A stretch of DNA of 64,000 nt from Aplectana chamaeleonis (Eukaryota > Nematoda > Chromadorea > Rhabditida > Cosmocercidae): the NCBI GenBank assembly GCA_029168955.1, contig JAPDOI010001726.1:30001-94000 (forward strand), given 5' to 3'. The notes beneath the pieces are model-generated. The model saw only the letters and a program-made list of their open reading frames with translations. It ran no database searches and was not told the origin of the DNA. A program made the position numbers and the translations under genes. Positions 22,751-33,567 of the stretch are shown piece after piece. Each line of letters starts with the position of its first letter. Position 1 is the first letter of the stretch.

Positions 22751-24070
22751 CTCCTCATGTAAAGTTTCAGACCAGATGGGCCGGAAGTTTTTTAGGATCA
22801 AAAAATCGACAACCGATGCATAATCTGTATAATCAGTTTACTAAACGGCCTCTGAAGGCAGTTTCTAGCAGAATGCCCAGAAATTTTCTTGAACGACCCA
22901 GAAATTGTCTTTTGGGTACCCTTTTTCTCATTACCGAGCTATGAAAACGCTCTTTTCAGACAATCCCGGAGGTCTTTTAGTAAATTTTGAGCACGGATTA
23001 TTTATAATCTGTGCTACACCTACAGCTATCAAAAAGACTTTTGTGCAAAGCCTTGCAGGGAACCTGATGCAAGCCCTAGCTAAGGAGCAACACAAAACCA
23101 TTTCCAAGTCACTGCTCTTTTCAATATTCAGCTTCATGATGTCTGAAAAGTTTGAGAAAACTCAAAAGAGAACCAGGGAAAAATTGTGTCATAACACTAA
23201 GCAACTGTCGCGATACTGCTCTTATTTTTTTGTAGTGCTGCTGATTTCCTTCTGTCGTTTGTTCGTCCCGTTCAGCAATGAAGTCCTACTTAATCGCTCC
23301 TCTCCCTGCCTTCCCCTCCAAAAGGTTACTCACTACTAGAGCCGTTACGGTGGGTCACCGACATTTACTACTCACATGCAGTATCGGCTCTTCCCACCTA
23401 TGACGTCACCGCTCGGACAGCAGCGAAGGGCTGTTTTGAAACCACGAACTCCGTCTTGCTGCTACGACAACCATGGTTGCCATGCGGTTGCTTTCGGGGC
23501 GACCGCAGTGCCCATCATGAGAGATTGGGTCACGCAGACTGAACTGTTCTCTGAACAACCACGTGCTAGTCACATGCTTGACTAGAATATGAAGTGCCTC
23601 ACCTAATACATAAAGACTACATCTGGGAGACGACTTTGAGTTATTCCCTGGGAGGAGCATTCCTTTGGCTACCGAGTAAACTCCTATTTGAGGGAAAATT
23701 GCTCACCGCGGACCCTTGAAATTAGCGTCTTTGTTTTGGTCTGTGGCAGCCCCTTATCAGGGCTCGCCATTCGCCCTTCAACACTGCCCGCTGGGATGAG
23801 GGGCAATTCATATTCCTCACCGTCAACGCATCACAAGCGTGTCGCCCGGGCGTGAGGTCTATGTATGAACACCCTCTGGGCGCGTAACGTGCGAAACGCG
23901 TTTGCAAAGAGTACGAATACTCTTGCTTCGGCGCTGTAGTGATGCGGGATAAAATTGACGTTAACTGTATCATTGAAGGAATAATGAAGATGTTTTTGAA
24001 TATTATATGTGTTTTTATGCCAGGGTTGAAAATTACAAGATATCCCAAGGTAGCTTAGTGGAATACAAAT
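22751..24070. other. intergenic sequence
   Basis: A 144-codon plus frame at 22905-23339 has no recognised domain. A CRE-like segment (TGACGTCACCGCTCGGACAG) lies at about 23401-23420. No gene is supported. Confidence 0.3.
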
Positions 24071-24072
24071 TT

Positions 24073-24147
24073 CAGGGCTCGCGCAGGATTAGAACCAGCA
24101 ACGCATCGCTTTCTGGGCTAAAGAGTTACCATTACACCACCGGCACT
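24073..24147 (-). other. tRNA-like sequence with A and B boxes
   Basis: On the minus strand, TGGTGTAATGG (24129-24139) fits an A box and GGTTCTAATCC (24086-24096) fits a B box, 32 bp apart, as in a tRNA. The acceptor stem does not pair and only part of the anticodon stem does. It is more likely a tRNA-derived repeat or pseudogene than a working tRNA. Confidence 0.4.
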
Positions 24148-24219
24148 CGCTCTGCGCTGTCCGAGCGATGACGTCATGATTGGGAGGAGCCGGTCCCGCT
24201 CCGCGCGAAGGTTCGACAG

Positions 24220-24544
24220 AGCAGGATAGTCTTCAAATTTCATGTACGTTGAATGAGTCAATGCTTTAATTGCAGAGATATCCTGGAACGCTATTGATTT
24301 GGCGCTGTCGCAGTCTAGACGTCCCACGGAGCGCTGGTGTATGTAGAAAAAAGTTTTGTGCCTTCAGTGAAAACAGACCTACCTGAACATACACAGCAGC
24401 TGCCACTTTGGCAATCAAACGAAGATCAAACGAGCACGTATTATCTATGTTTCTCAGACGATCGTGTGGTTGTATTGGAGCACAATAGGCTTTCACCTCG
24501 ACGAGGATAGCATGGGCAGAACGAGGGGAAGAGCTGCCGCTCAA
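24220..24544 (-). pseudogene. two-exon gene fragment of unknown family (better copy)
   Basis: Exon one (24383 to about 24544) encodes AILVEVKAYCAPIQPHDRL and ends LIAKVAAAVYVQ at a GTAGGT donor. After a 49-bp intron ending TACACCAG, exon two (from 24333) reads RSVGRLDCDSAKSIAFQDIS and continues to KFEDYP. The 5' side is cut by a family A element starting at 24562. A second, disabled copy lies at 31340-31570. Conservation across a spliced junction suggests a real host gene fragment. I do not recognise the family. Confidence 0.5.
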
Positions 24545-24609
24545 GCAGCAGTGCTGTTCCTTTAAAGGCAGTGTTCACGATTATCTTCAATCTTGAGATT
24601 ATTCACTAT

Positions 24610-25085
24610 ATTGATTATAGACAGCATACACGCTCGTAAACGTAATTGAGATAACTACGGTAATAGAATGGTATGGCTCAGAACAGAACGCCTACGCGTT
24701 TTGAAGCGTCAAAAACAACCCACAATGCCGCTACATGAGTAGCAAGTTTGGCCCCGCCCGTATTTTCACGCCCCCTTTATTTACTTTTTTCCTCTAACTC
24801 AAGGTTGCTGGGTCATCTTCGCCGTCAGTGACGTGTTTGATCCACTTGTTAGGCAACCCACCAACAGTACTGACGGTGAAGATTAGCCAGCAACCTTGCG
24901 TTGCAGGAAAAGCGCAAATACAAGGGGCGTGAAAATACGGGCGGGGTCAAACTTGCTACCCCTGTAACGGCATTGTGGGTGGTTTTTGACACTTCAAAAT
25001 GCGTAGGCGTTGTGTTCTGAGCCATACCATTCTATTCCTGTAGTTATCTCAATCACGTTTACGAGCGTGTATGCTGTCTTTAAGT
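24610..25085. mobile_element. family C foldback with long arms, nested
   Basis: It starts GACAGCATACACGCTCGTAA and ends ACGAGCGTGTATGCTGTC, flanked by TA. The arms extend about 170 bp: CCATACCATTCTATT-like, GCGTAGGCGTT-like and CGTGAAAATACGGGCGGGG segments all recur in inverted order. It sits inside the family A element at 24562-26007. Confidence 0.8.
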
Positions 25086-25150
25086 GGTCCGCGGGTAAAA
25101 CCTAAATGACGTGGAAATTGAGAAAAACGCTTTAGAAGTACACGAAATTC

Positions 25151-25644
25151 TTAAAGGCAGTGTCCACGATAAAAACCATGTCTGATTTTTTGGTGGAGAT
25201 CGGCAGCTGCGGGACTAAGCGCAACCCTAACGTTGAAAAAACTAAGAAAACTGAGCTCGGAACGGTCCTTTACGGCTCCAAAGTTGGACACCCGTCAGCT
25301 CGTCACACCCCAGATGCACTTTCCACGCCTACCGACGTGAACAAATGAATGCTCGAGAATGTGATATGAGCGATAGTTTCCGATCAATAGCCCCGTTCTT
25401 CCCTTTATTCCCAACTTCTCTCTTTACTCAGGTCAGCTCGCATACATCGGCTGCAAAAGACGTAAGTTACGAGCCTCGGACAACTCGTCCACCATGCTTC
25501 CCTAGCTCAATTTTTGAGGGACCGTAGCTCCGTTCCTAGAAGGTCTTGTACGAATCCGAGAACATCATTGGAATCAGCATGGGACCGTCTTCAAGATATG
25601 CGGAACAGGAGAAAAACGATTCTTATCGTGAACACTGCCTTTAA
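25151..25644 (+). mobile_element. family A element, nested
   Basis: It starts TTAAAGGCAGTGTCCACGAT and ends ATCGTGAACACTGCCTTTAA. The interior is nearly the same as the copy at 53504-53995. It sits inside the element at 24562-26007. Confidence 0.85.
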
Positions 25645-26515
25645 GTATCATACCGCCTATTAAGTACCACAGGAAGTGTTTGTTATGACAGCGAAATCTT
25701 TTGTGGTCCCGTCCTTCGCAATTCTCTACTCTCTATTGCTCCGTTCTTTCCTTGAAATCCTAACTAATCCTGCTTTGAATTAAATATTCTTATATTTTCG
25801 ATTGACCTAATTTTTCACCGGTGACAACCACCATGAACATGTTCATCCAACCGGACAACTAGTCCATGTTATAGAACAATGTCACTGAAATACGACATTT
25901 AAACACGTTTTTCGCCGTTTCTTCGTGATTTTGGTAACACTTCGAGGCCAACGCATTGTTTTATGTGAAAAACTCGGAGACAAAAATCTTCGTGAACACT
26001 GCCTTTAGGACATGTACATGCCCTACTCCCTAACAAGTTGTATTAAGTTAGCACAACCGATCGATCTCCGGCCATATCAGAAGGAGCTACTTGAAAGGAA
26101 GCATATCGTCAAGGCTGCGATGACTAAGCCGGGCTGCGACGTGTTATCCATGGTTTTAGACTCTTTTCCGGATATCCATCAGCTTACTCTGTTCAGAAGC
26201 CATAACGTGCACTGAGACGTTAAACTGCAGTTACGGCAACGAATTCCAAAAATGTGTTTAGAAGAACCTCTTAAATTCTTTCGCTACATAGTTCCGAAAC
26301 ATTCCATGGGGTTATCGAAGTTCAAATGCGTTTCGCCAAATCATTCTGTCATTCGAAGGTGGCGCACAGAAAACACCTCTTGAGCAAAAACTTCACTTGG
26401 TCTCGCTAGTAGTCAATTATTTCCTATACATTTTCGAGAATGCCGCTCTGCTCCGGGTGGTTCTTTAAAATAAGAATTTTATCGATGAGCAGGCATCTTA
26501 TATTGAGGGGTGCGT

Positions 26516-26674
26516 TCCAAGAACGTTCCCACTACGTTGTGAGAGGAAAAGCGACCTCACCATTGACAAATTTGCTCTCCATGGATGCGAATTATAACTG
26601 AAATTGCTCCCGTGTGGCCGTGGCTACGTTTCCATGGACGCTTTTTGCCATGGGAATGTTCTTGGAACGCACCC
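26516..26674. mobile_element. short inverted-repeat element, about 158 bp
   Basis: GGGGTGCGTTCCAAGAACGT near 26517 is repeated in inverted form as ATGTTCTTGGAACGCACCCC ending near 26674, giving about 25-bp terminal repeats. No clear target duplication is visible. It lies close to a decayed family C end (GAGCATGTATGCCACCTTTG at about 26919-26938). Confidence 0.7.
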
Positions 26675-26994
26675 CAGGTAAATCGAGCTGTTTCTCTCTT
26701 GTACTCCCTTTTGATAAAGCTGTCTTTCTAAGTTATCACATGTTTTATCAAGTTTTCCTTTTCATTATGTTACTTGAAGGGGTGGGAAAATACGGGCGAC
26801 TGAGGGAGGATTGCTCAGATACTGTCATCCTGGATGGTTTTCAGCGCTTCAAACGTCGTTGAAGATATGGTGGGTGCCGTGTGACACTATTTATGCTGAT
26901 ATCTCGACCATGTTTGTGAGCATGTATGCCACCTTTGAAACTTCATGCATTAGATTGACACTTTTGACACTTGAGGCAGTCTGATCCCGTTCGA

Positions 26995-27140
26995 ATTTTC
27001 CGGCTTTCTGTGCACTCCTAGTTGAATTCCTCCCACCTTTCCCGGCCTTCTGTGCACTCCCAATTGGATCCCGCCCACGTCTTCCGGCGCTCTGCTCACT
27101 CTTTGTTGGGCTCCGCCCACTTTTTTCCAGCGCTTGGAGC
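26995..27140 (-). repeat. minisatellite with a 42-bp period
   Basis: Three units run back to back with a 42-bp period, each containing a TGTGCACTCC-like core and CC(T/G)CCCAC. On the minus strand the units read as a 14-residue repeat (VGGIQLGVHRRPGK type). The period matches the arrays at 2.3 and 60.7 kb. Confidence 0.75.
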
Positions 27141-27285
27141 TGTTAAATCTGTGTTCCGCGCACGAATCATGCGGTTTTTGATGGACGTGAGGCACAATTC
27201 TGTTGAAAACAGGTCTTATCACGTTATCACTCCATTTCTTTGAAGAAATAGACCGAGCTTCTCATCACTGAATTCCTTTAGACAT

Positions 27286-27456
<171 letters not shown>

Positions 27457-27644
27457 TTTCAAAATTCGCGGATTTTTCTGAAATTCGAGCAGTGCACAGA
27501 ACCTTTACGGCTCTATGTTTTCTTAAAGTGCCGAGTTTCAAGCTATCTTCCGAACCGAGATTCTGAAATAAGGAGTGTACGCAAAGGCAATCCCTTTCCA
27601 AATCAGGTGCGCGCTTGGCGCGCACCACAGTTCGCATGATAGGC

Positions 27645-27873
27645 TAGGACGTGGCTTCTCAGAAAGAAGACTTTCTGAAAAGACGCCTCTGTCCACTACA
27701 AGGGCCTAATCTTTACCAAGGTCTGCGGCGAGGAACCACCTTCCCCGAGAACCGCGGCGAAAACCGACCCCCCAGCCGAGAGGATACCCCCATCCCCCCA
27801 GCGGTCAAGAATAAGCTGGCCTCCGAAGAGCGACTCGAGTGAGGTGAGGCGCCTTATATACCGGCTGTACACG
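27645..27873 (-). repeat. TATA-bearing dispersed repeat, copy 1
   Basis: Read on the minus strand it gives ACACGTGTACAGCCGGTATA, then TATAAGGCGCCTCACCTCAC, then a CTCCGGAGGCCAGCTTATT-type block and GACCGCTGGGGG. The same order occurs at 29448-29690 on the plus strand and in part at 28850-29020 and 30215-30300. It looks like the promoter end of a retroelement or a solo LTR; I found no coding region to confirm that. Confidence 0.6.
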
Positions 27874-27875
27874 TG

Positions 27876-28360
27876 TTAAAGGCAGTGTTCACGATAGAAA
27901 ATGTGTTTCAGTTTCCACTAGGAATGGGTAGTGGAGGGGCACACTGTAACGCTGACGTCGAAAGAACGCATGAAAAGGAGGCAGGAAAAGCTCCAAATGA
28001 GCCCGAAGTTGCCAAGTCGAGCGCAAGGCAAACCCCAAAGCGCAATACACGCCCACCGACGTGAACGAACGAATGCTCGAGATCGTGAGATGAGCGACGG
28101 TTTCCAATCATTAGCCTCGTTCTTCCCTTCATTCTCAACTTTACTCAGGTCAGCTCGCATACATCGGCTGCAGAAGACGGAAGTTACAAGCCTCGGACAA
28201 CTCGTCCACATGTTTCCTTAGCTCAATTTTTGAGAGATCACAACTCCGTTCCCAGAAGGTCTTGTACGATTTCAGAGACGTCATTGGAATCAGCATGGGG
28301 CCGTTTTCAAGGTAGGCAAAAAAACAGAAAAACGATTTTCATCGTTAACACTGCCTTTAA
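27876..28360 (+). mobile_element. family A element, first of an abutting pair
   Basis: It starts TTAAAGGCAGTGTTCACGAT and ends CGTTAACACTGCCTTTAA. The terminal TTTAAA is shared with the next element at 28357. The interior matches the reversed copy at 43073-43566. Confidence 0.85.
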
Positions 28361-28825
28361 AGGCAGTGTTCACGAAGAAAAAGTTCCCCTTTTTTTGGCT
28401 AAAACGTAAGCTTTGGGTCCCTATAAGAAGATTAAGAATGGAAGTGCGACGAAAAACGGCCGGTAAGTGGGTGAAAATTACGTGGGCCAGTCAACCCATT
28501 GGGCCACTCCGCCCACGTCCTATAACAGTTCCCCTGAATTTGTGGTTAAATGAGCGATGATTTCCAATCATGGCCCCGTTCTTGCCTTCATTCTCAACGT
28601 CTCTCTTTACTCAGGTCGGCTCACACACATCGTCTGCAAAAAATGGGAGTTACAAGCCTCGGACAACTCGTCCACATTTTTCCCTTGGTGAATTTCGGGG
28701 GGCCATAAGTCCGTTTCCAGGGGGTCTATTACGACTTCAGGGACATCATTAGAATCAGCATGGGACCGTTTTCAAGATAGGTGGAAAAACAGAAAAACGA
28801 ATTTTATCGTGAACACTGCCTTTAA
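28357..28825 (+). mobile_element. family A element, second of an abutting pair
   Basis: It starts at the shared TTAA, continues AGGCAGTGTTCACGAAGAAA and ends ATCGTGAACACTGCCTTTAA. Its left part, including GTGGGCCAGTCAACCCATTG, matches the left part of the element at 54116. Confidence 0.85.
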
Positions 28826-28849
28826 GCAAGTCACGACGTGACCATCCAC

Positions 28850-29030
28850 TTGCGAGTTTCGAGTCGCTCTCCGGAGACCAGCTTATTTTTGACCGCTGGG
28901 GGATAGACGTATCCTCTCGGCTGGGTGGGCAGTTTTCGCCACGGTCTTCGGGGAGGGTGATTCCTCGCCGCAGACCTTGGCGAAGATTAGGCCCTTGTGG
29001 TGGACACAGGAGTCTTCTCAGAAAAAGCCT
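28850..29030 (+). repeat. TATA-family repeat, partial copy without the TATA end
   Basis: It carries the downstream blocks only (GACCGCTGGGGGATAG, CTCGGCTGGG, ATTCCTCGCCGCAGACCTTG) and lacks the TATA segment. Confidence 0.55.
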
Positions 29031-29447
29031 CCTAGATTTTTCAGGAAATCGAAAGGCGCTTTCCCCAGCCGGATTGAGAATGACAGGAATCCTTATTTTC
29101 GTGTAATTCATGTCTTGACGTGGTCGTTGCTTTTATCCGCACCACTGTAGTCTCACTGTTCACTCTTCACAGCAACCGAATCAAGACGTGAACTTACAGA
29201 AATTAAATTCTCATCGTTTCCAAGGAAGGCCAAAGCCACTTTAATACTCAGGTACTCAGGATGACGGGTCGCCAACTTTCCCAGCTGGCCCGTGGCTTAT
29301 CTGAATTTTTTTGGTTACTTGCGAGATTGGGACTTGCAAGTAACTTACATGCGCATAACCATGATACTTGTGACTTTTGAATCTTGCAAGTAACTAACAT
29401 TGGCCCGTCATTCCTCGCAAGTGGATGGTCGCGTCGCAACTTGCTTA

Positions 29448-29690
29448 ACACGTGTGCAGTCGGCATATAAGGCCCCTCACCTCACTCGAGTCCTCATTCG
29501 GCATTCTGATGCCGGCCCTGGAAGGCGACTTCGAGTCTCTCTCCGGAGGCCAGCTTATTTTTGACCGCTGGGGGATAGGGGTATCCTTTCGGCTGGGGGG
29601 AGGCGGTTTCCGCCGCGGTCCTCGGGGAGGATGGTTCCTCGCCGCAGACCTTGGCGAAGATCAAGTTCCTCTAGTGGACACAGGCGGGGC
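29448..29690 (+). repeat. TATA-bearing dispersed repeat, copy 2
   Basis: It starts ACACGTGTGCAGTCGGCATA, reads TATAAGGCCCCTCACCTCAC, then CCGGAGGCCAGCTTATTTTT and GACCGCTGGGGGATAGGGG, and runs to CGCCGCAGACCTTGGCG. It is the inverted counterpart of 27645-27873. Confidence 0.6.
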
Positions 29691-29763
29691 TGTCTCTGCC
29701 GTGGACCGCGACAATCACACACCAGGAATGCGTGATTGTCGCACACCAATGTCACCTGCATCT

Positions 29764-29910
29764 GAGGAGTAAGTTAAATGTTACTTCTGTGTAAGTTACT
29801 AGTATACTAGAAGTAAGTTACTTGTGACATAAAAGTAAGTTACTTGCGACATTAGGTAAGTTAGATGAAGACTCCACGTAACTTACTGAAAAGTAACATA
29901 TAACTTGATT
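29764..29910 (+). repeat. degenerate repeat of AAGTAAGTTACTTG units
   Basis: GTAAGTTA recurs at about 20-35 bp spacing (for example AAGTAAGTTACTTGTGACAT, then AAGTAAGTTACTTGCGACAT). Each unit has a perfect splice-donor-like GTAAGT. Similar pieces (TTGCAAGTAACTTACATG) occur at 29330-29400. Confidence 0.6.
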
Positions 29911-30214
29911 CAAAACTGCTGACTTGACAGTTTATCACCTATTACACTGCGGGGGGGGGCAAGCGACGGACAATACAGCCCGTTTTCGACTTGGGAAGAG
30001 CGACAGCAGAAGCCTCCCTCGAGAGGGCTTTAAGGGAGGTCCCTGCACTCCTCCGGCGCTTGCCCCCCCGAGAGATAGAGGCGGAAAAGATGAGGAGAAG
30101 TCGGAGAAGCTATTTTGCGACAGTAGAGGTCAGAGAAGGCATAGTAGGTCAAACACACGCATGGTCATTCACGTCAAGTTTTGTCCCGATTTGACGTGAT
30201 TTCTCCTGTGATCT

Positions 30215-30500
30215 TTAACACGTGCTCAACCGGTATAAAAGGCGCCTAACCTCATAGAACCTAACAGGGCCGGCCTGGACGGGGACTTTGAATCCCTGTT
30301 AGAAAGGGATATTTTTGGAAGAGAGCGGCGGCGCTTTCAGGGGGAGGGCGACTCCAGTGCCTCAAGGCCGTGACGTCAGAACTCCGGGACCGTGTCGTCA
30401 GAGCTCGGAGACGTGACATCAGTGCTCCGGGGCAGTGACGGCAGGGCTTCAAGGCTGTGACTGCAAGGCTTCAAGGCAGTGTCGGCAGGGCTCCGAGCAA
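30215..30500 (+). repeat. TATA-bearing dispersed repeat, diverged copy 3
   Basis: It contains TTTAACACGTGCTCAACCGG, TATAAAAGGCGCCTAACCTC and a GGCCGGCCTGGACGGGGACTT block. After that it diverges into short AAGGC(A/T)GTGAC(G) repeats (30365-30490). Confidence 0.55.
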
Positions 30501-30528
30501 GTCAAATTGTCACTTCGGCGGTAGCCCT

Positions 30529-30563
30529 CCCCCCCCCCCCCGTATTAGGGGGGAGGGGGGGGG
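30529..30563. repeat. poly-C / poly-G inverted pair
   Basis: A run of 13 C is followed by GTATTA and then by GGGGGGAGGGGGGGGG. The two tracts could pair as a hairpin, or the G tract could form a quadruplex. Run lengths may also be affected by sequencing. Confidence 0.8.
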
Positions 30564-31339
30564 CAAGCGCCGGTGCTCGGAGGATTGCTCCTCTGTAGAG
30601 CTGCGCTAGTCCCCTCCAGTGTTTGAGGGTGTTGTACTTCTATTGTTTAATTTTCCCCAGGAGCTGGGGCTAACCGTCTATGTTGGCCAAAATGACATCA
30701 TGTTCTCTTTTGATGATAACTATGTATTAGGTAAACATGTATATTTTGAACGGTCCTCGCATGATCGAAGTCATTTTAGGAACCACAGAGTACTTCCTTC
30801 TGGAACAACGCAATGGTTTGTTTTCGCTGTTCAGAAGTATAGAACGGAAAAACACTTCCAGAAAACTTTGATTCCTCTTGTAGACTCTCCTCACATTACT
30901 TTCCTGTTGTTCCCTTTTTGTTGGAATGTTTGTCACGCGAACCAAACCACTTTCGTTTGGAAGACCCCTTTTTGATTGATCTTGGTATGTGTAAGAGGAA
31001 AGGATGATTGCAGACATTTCAATCAATAAACTGGCAGCTGGATGGAAGTTGACCGTTGACTTTTGTTCGACCTCCAAAGTTCCGCAAACGGAATCAACTT
31101 CCAACAACTGAGAATCCCGCAGGCAAGTTTTTCAGCACAAAGTTCGTGAAGCTTTAGGGGCGCTAAACAGGATTGAAGGCCCGCTGTTACATTCAAAAGC
31201 TTACGGCATCTTACTTTAGGCTACATCAGCAGCTTGTTCGGCATAACTCGGAACTTTCGATGGAGATGAGACTGTAGTTGTGACATTAAAACATTCAGAT
31301 CACGCTCTCCACTGGGAAGTTCAGATTTTCTTTTTTTTC

Positions 31340-31570
31340 CTGCAATTTCTTGTAGGGTAGTCTTTGAATTCCATGTCCGTTTGATGATTCGCTGCTTTCG
31401 TTGCAGAGCTATCCTTAAACACGATTGATTTGGCGCTGCCGCAGTCCAAAAGTCGCATGGAGGCCAGCTGAATGTAGAAAATTGTTCTCTGCAGACAATG
31501 AAAACATGCCCTAGATAGACATACACAGCAGCTGCCACTTTGGCAATCTAACGAACATCAAATGAACCGG
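31340..31570 (-). pseudogene. two-exon gene fragment, disabled second copy
   Basis: It aligns with the fragment at 24220-24544: IAKVAAAVYV, then after a short gap MRLLDCGSAKSIVFKDSSA and EFKDYP. Compared with that copy, the Leu codon before IAK is TAG, and the donor GTAGGT has become GGGCAT. These changes indicate a non-functional duplicate. Confidence 0.55.
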
Positions 31571-31832
31571 ATTCCGAAAGGAATGCTGCTACTCAGGCTT
31601 TTGTAGAGGGCGACCCGAGGTATTGTTGGGTGTTGAAGCTGACCCGAGGATACAAACTAAATGCGTGGACTCGAATGAGGCGAGGCGAGGAGTAAAAGAG
31701 CTCGCCTGCGAAGATTTCACGTTGAACACATTTCCGTGAAACGTGAATGCTATATCAGAACCATCAACATGTTTAGACAGAGGTGTTAATAATGTTGCTG
31801 GTATGAAATGCTTCTCATCTCACAGTGTGCCT

Positions 31833-31960
31833 TAAGCAGGGCTGTGCGGAAATCATTTTCAAGATTTTCGGAAACGGAAACGGAAGAAAAATGGCTGAAA
31901 ATCGCCGGAAACGGAAATCCGGAAACGGAAACGGAAGTGAACTAAAAATTATAGTATGAT
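31833..31960 (+). repeat. GGAAAC-rich repeat ending CAGGGCTGTGCGGAA
   Basis: It starts CAGGGCTGTGCGGAAAT and carries several GGAAACGGAAACGG tracts. Related copies lie at 42215-42335 (opposite orientation), 48424-48560 and 49375-49480. Confidence 0.7.
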
Positions 31961-32096
31961 TAAATGGTAGGCTTCTGTCGCTGCTCATGGCATGCAGATG
32001 TACTTCTGTAGCTTGTGATCTCAATCTATTCCCTCAAGCACCAGTGGGGCTACGGTCTAAAACTGCAAGCAAGCCGAGTACAAATAGATTTAAAGC

Positions 32097-32520
32097 ATGA
32101 AAGGAAGACGTGCTGCTGCTGCAGGTTCTCCTAGTGAGCTGCAAACAAGTCTGCTTGAGCAACTTCGTTTCTAGAGTGCTGCTGATCTCTCTGATGTCGA
32201 GTTTCTACCTTCGACTGATTTTTCCAGTGCGATCGGTGTTCTACGACGGCTTCGGGTACATACATATGGCACTCACCATTGTTGAGAGAGCAGATGTCCG
32301 TTTGAGGCCGATCTCAGAAGGTGATCTGAAGTACTCGATTTTCCGAATATCAATTTTGGACGCTGGAAGAATGGTACTTGCTGCGCATCACGAGAAAATA
32401 ATTCTTCTAGTGGACCGAGATCATGCCTTTGTTGCGTACCTTTCTGCGTTGGCAGCACGTGCTGCTGAAAACGAGGAGTTGGGGGCTATGGCGTGCAAAT
32501 TCTATGGCGTTGAAGTATAA
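32097..32520 (+). pseudogene. disabled reading frame of unknown family
   Basis: From ATG at 32097 the frame reads MKGRRAAAAGSPSELQ and LLEQLRF, meets TAG at codon 26, then resumes SAADLSDVEFLPSTDF. About 30 codons later the protein-like signal moves to another frame, giving YIHMALTIVERADVRL and, near the end, AMACKFYGVEV before TAA at 32518. One stop plus one frame change across protein-like sequence suggests a decayed, perhaps processed, gene copy. An intron cannot be excluded, since TTTTTCCAG occurs at about 32220-32228. I do not recognise the family. Confidence 0.35.
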
Positions 32521-32963
32521 CCCCGCGAGTGCGTGAGTAGGTAGAGAGACGAAGAGGAAAAGTTTCTACCTCTCTGGTCCCTCAATCGGGCGACTCGATT
32601 GTAACAAAGTATGGTTCTGATGCATGAAAGGGTAATGATCAGCCAATAGTTCCAGCGCTTCGAAAAATTTTGATAAAGAGTTGTAAAAGCAAACTGTGAT
32701 GAGATGAGACTGATAACCACGGTTCGACTGCAAGATAACACCACTTACCCGCGCAACAGTGCCTAAAGTATGCCTTCTGTAGCCGCCAAGGTCAAGCCCA
32801 CGTTGGGATCGTCCTGTGCGTTGGTGGAGGGGGGGGGGGGGCGTATACCGTGTGACGGTTGGAAGGAGCGGGACACCGATCCAAGCGATCAGGATTAGAC
32901 TCACGCTGTGATGATAGCAGAGGTACCGCGGCTTTGTGCGCTGGGAAGGCGTGACCATTCACC

Positions 32964-33258
32964 TTGTAGTATACATTGGATCCGAATCAAAAAAATTCGG
33001 ATACTCGGATTTCGGATAACTCAAAAATCAAAGGTCGCGGATATCCGACTCAAACGGATAGATTCAAAATAGCAAGATCGGATAATCCGAGTCAATCGGA
33101 TAGAGAGGCGAAACGGATAGTCGGATCTCGGATCAATCCGAAAATTACGTTTTTTCGGTGATTCGGATTTTGGATCACTCGGATTTTGACCTTTTTTCGG
33201 TGAGTCGGAATCCGAATATCCGAGTCGGATATCCGGTCGGATACAAGGTAGTATAATT
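32964..33258. mobile_element. foldback repeat of GGATATCCG type
   Basis: It is bounded by ACCTTGTAGTATA on the left and AAGGTAGTATA on the right. The interior is built from variants of CGGATATCCGA and ATTCGGATTTTGGAT, with many short palindromes. A related block lies at 41915-42225. Confidence 0.6.
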
Positions 33259-33567
33259 CAAAAAGTTTATCGAAAATTGATAGTCTGGTGAAAATCCTCA
33301 AAGAAAGAGATTTTATACCTTTTTATGATAAACAAACTCATTGATAATCATCTTTATCGCGAAATCTTTGCAAACCAAACAGATGTGATCACCTTTCACA
33401 ATCTCTTCAAAGTGAGAGTAATGTTAAAGCATTTGTCTAAACGAGTATCGATCCTTCACATCGAATTCGTAAATACCCGTGAGTTACTGTCTAATCCACT
33501 TAACAAAGGATTGCCCGTTCGATCAATACACATGGTTTTTGGTAGGCAATCGAACCCTCAATGCGCC

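Larger units (their letters stand above)
24562..26007. mobile_element. family A element interrupted by two other elements
   Basis: The outer element starts TTAAAGGCAGTGTTCACGAT at 24562 and ends CGTGAACACTGCCTTTAG at about 26005. Its sequence matches the uninterrupted copy at 63133-63625. Relative to that copy it is split at ATTGATTA by a family C foldback (to about 25085), and after CACGAAATTC by a family A element (25151-25644). The pieces in between line up directly with the intact copy. Confidence 0.8.

Noticed and set aside
22905..23339. 144-codon plus frame as a gene
   Set aside because: No recognisable motif, no second copy and no splice context support it; length alone is weak evidence in AT-rich sequence.
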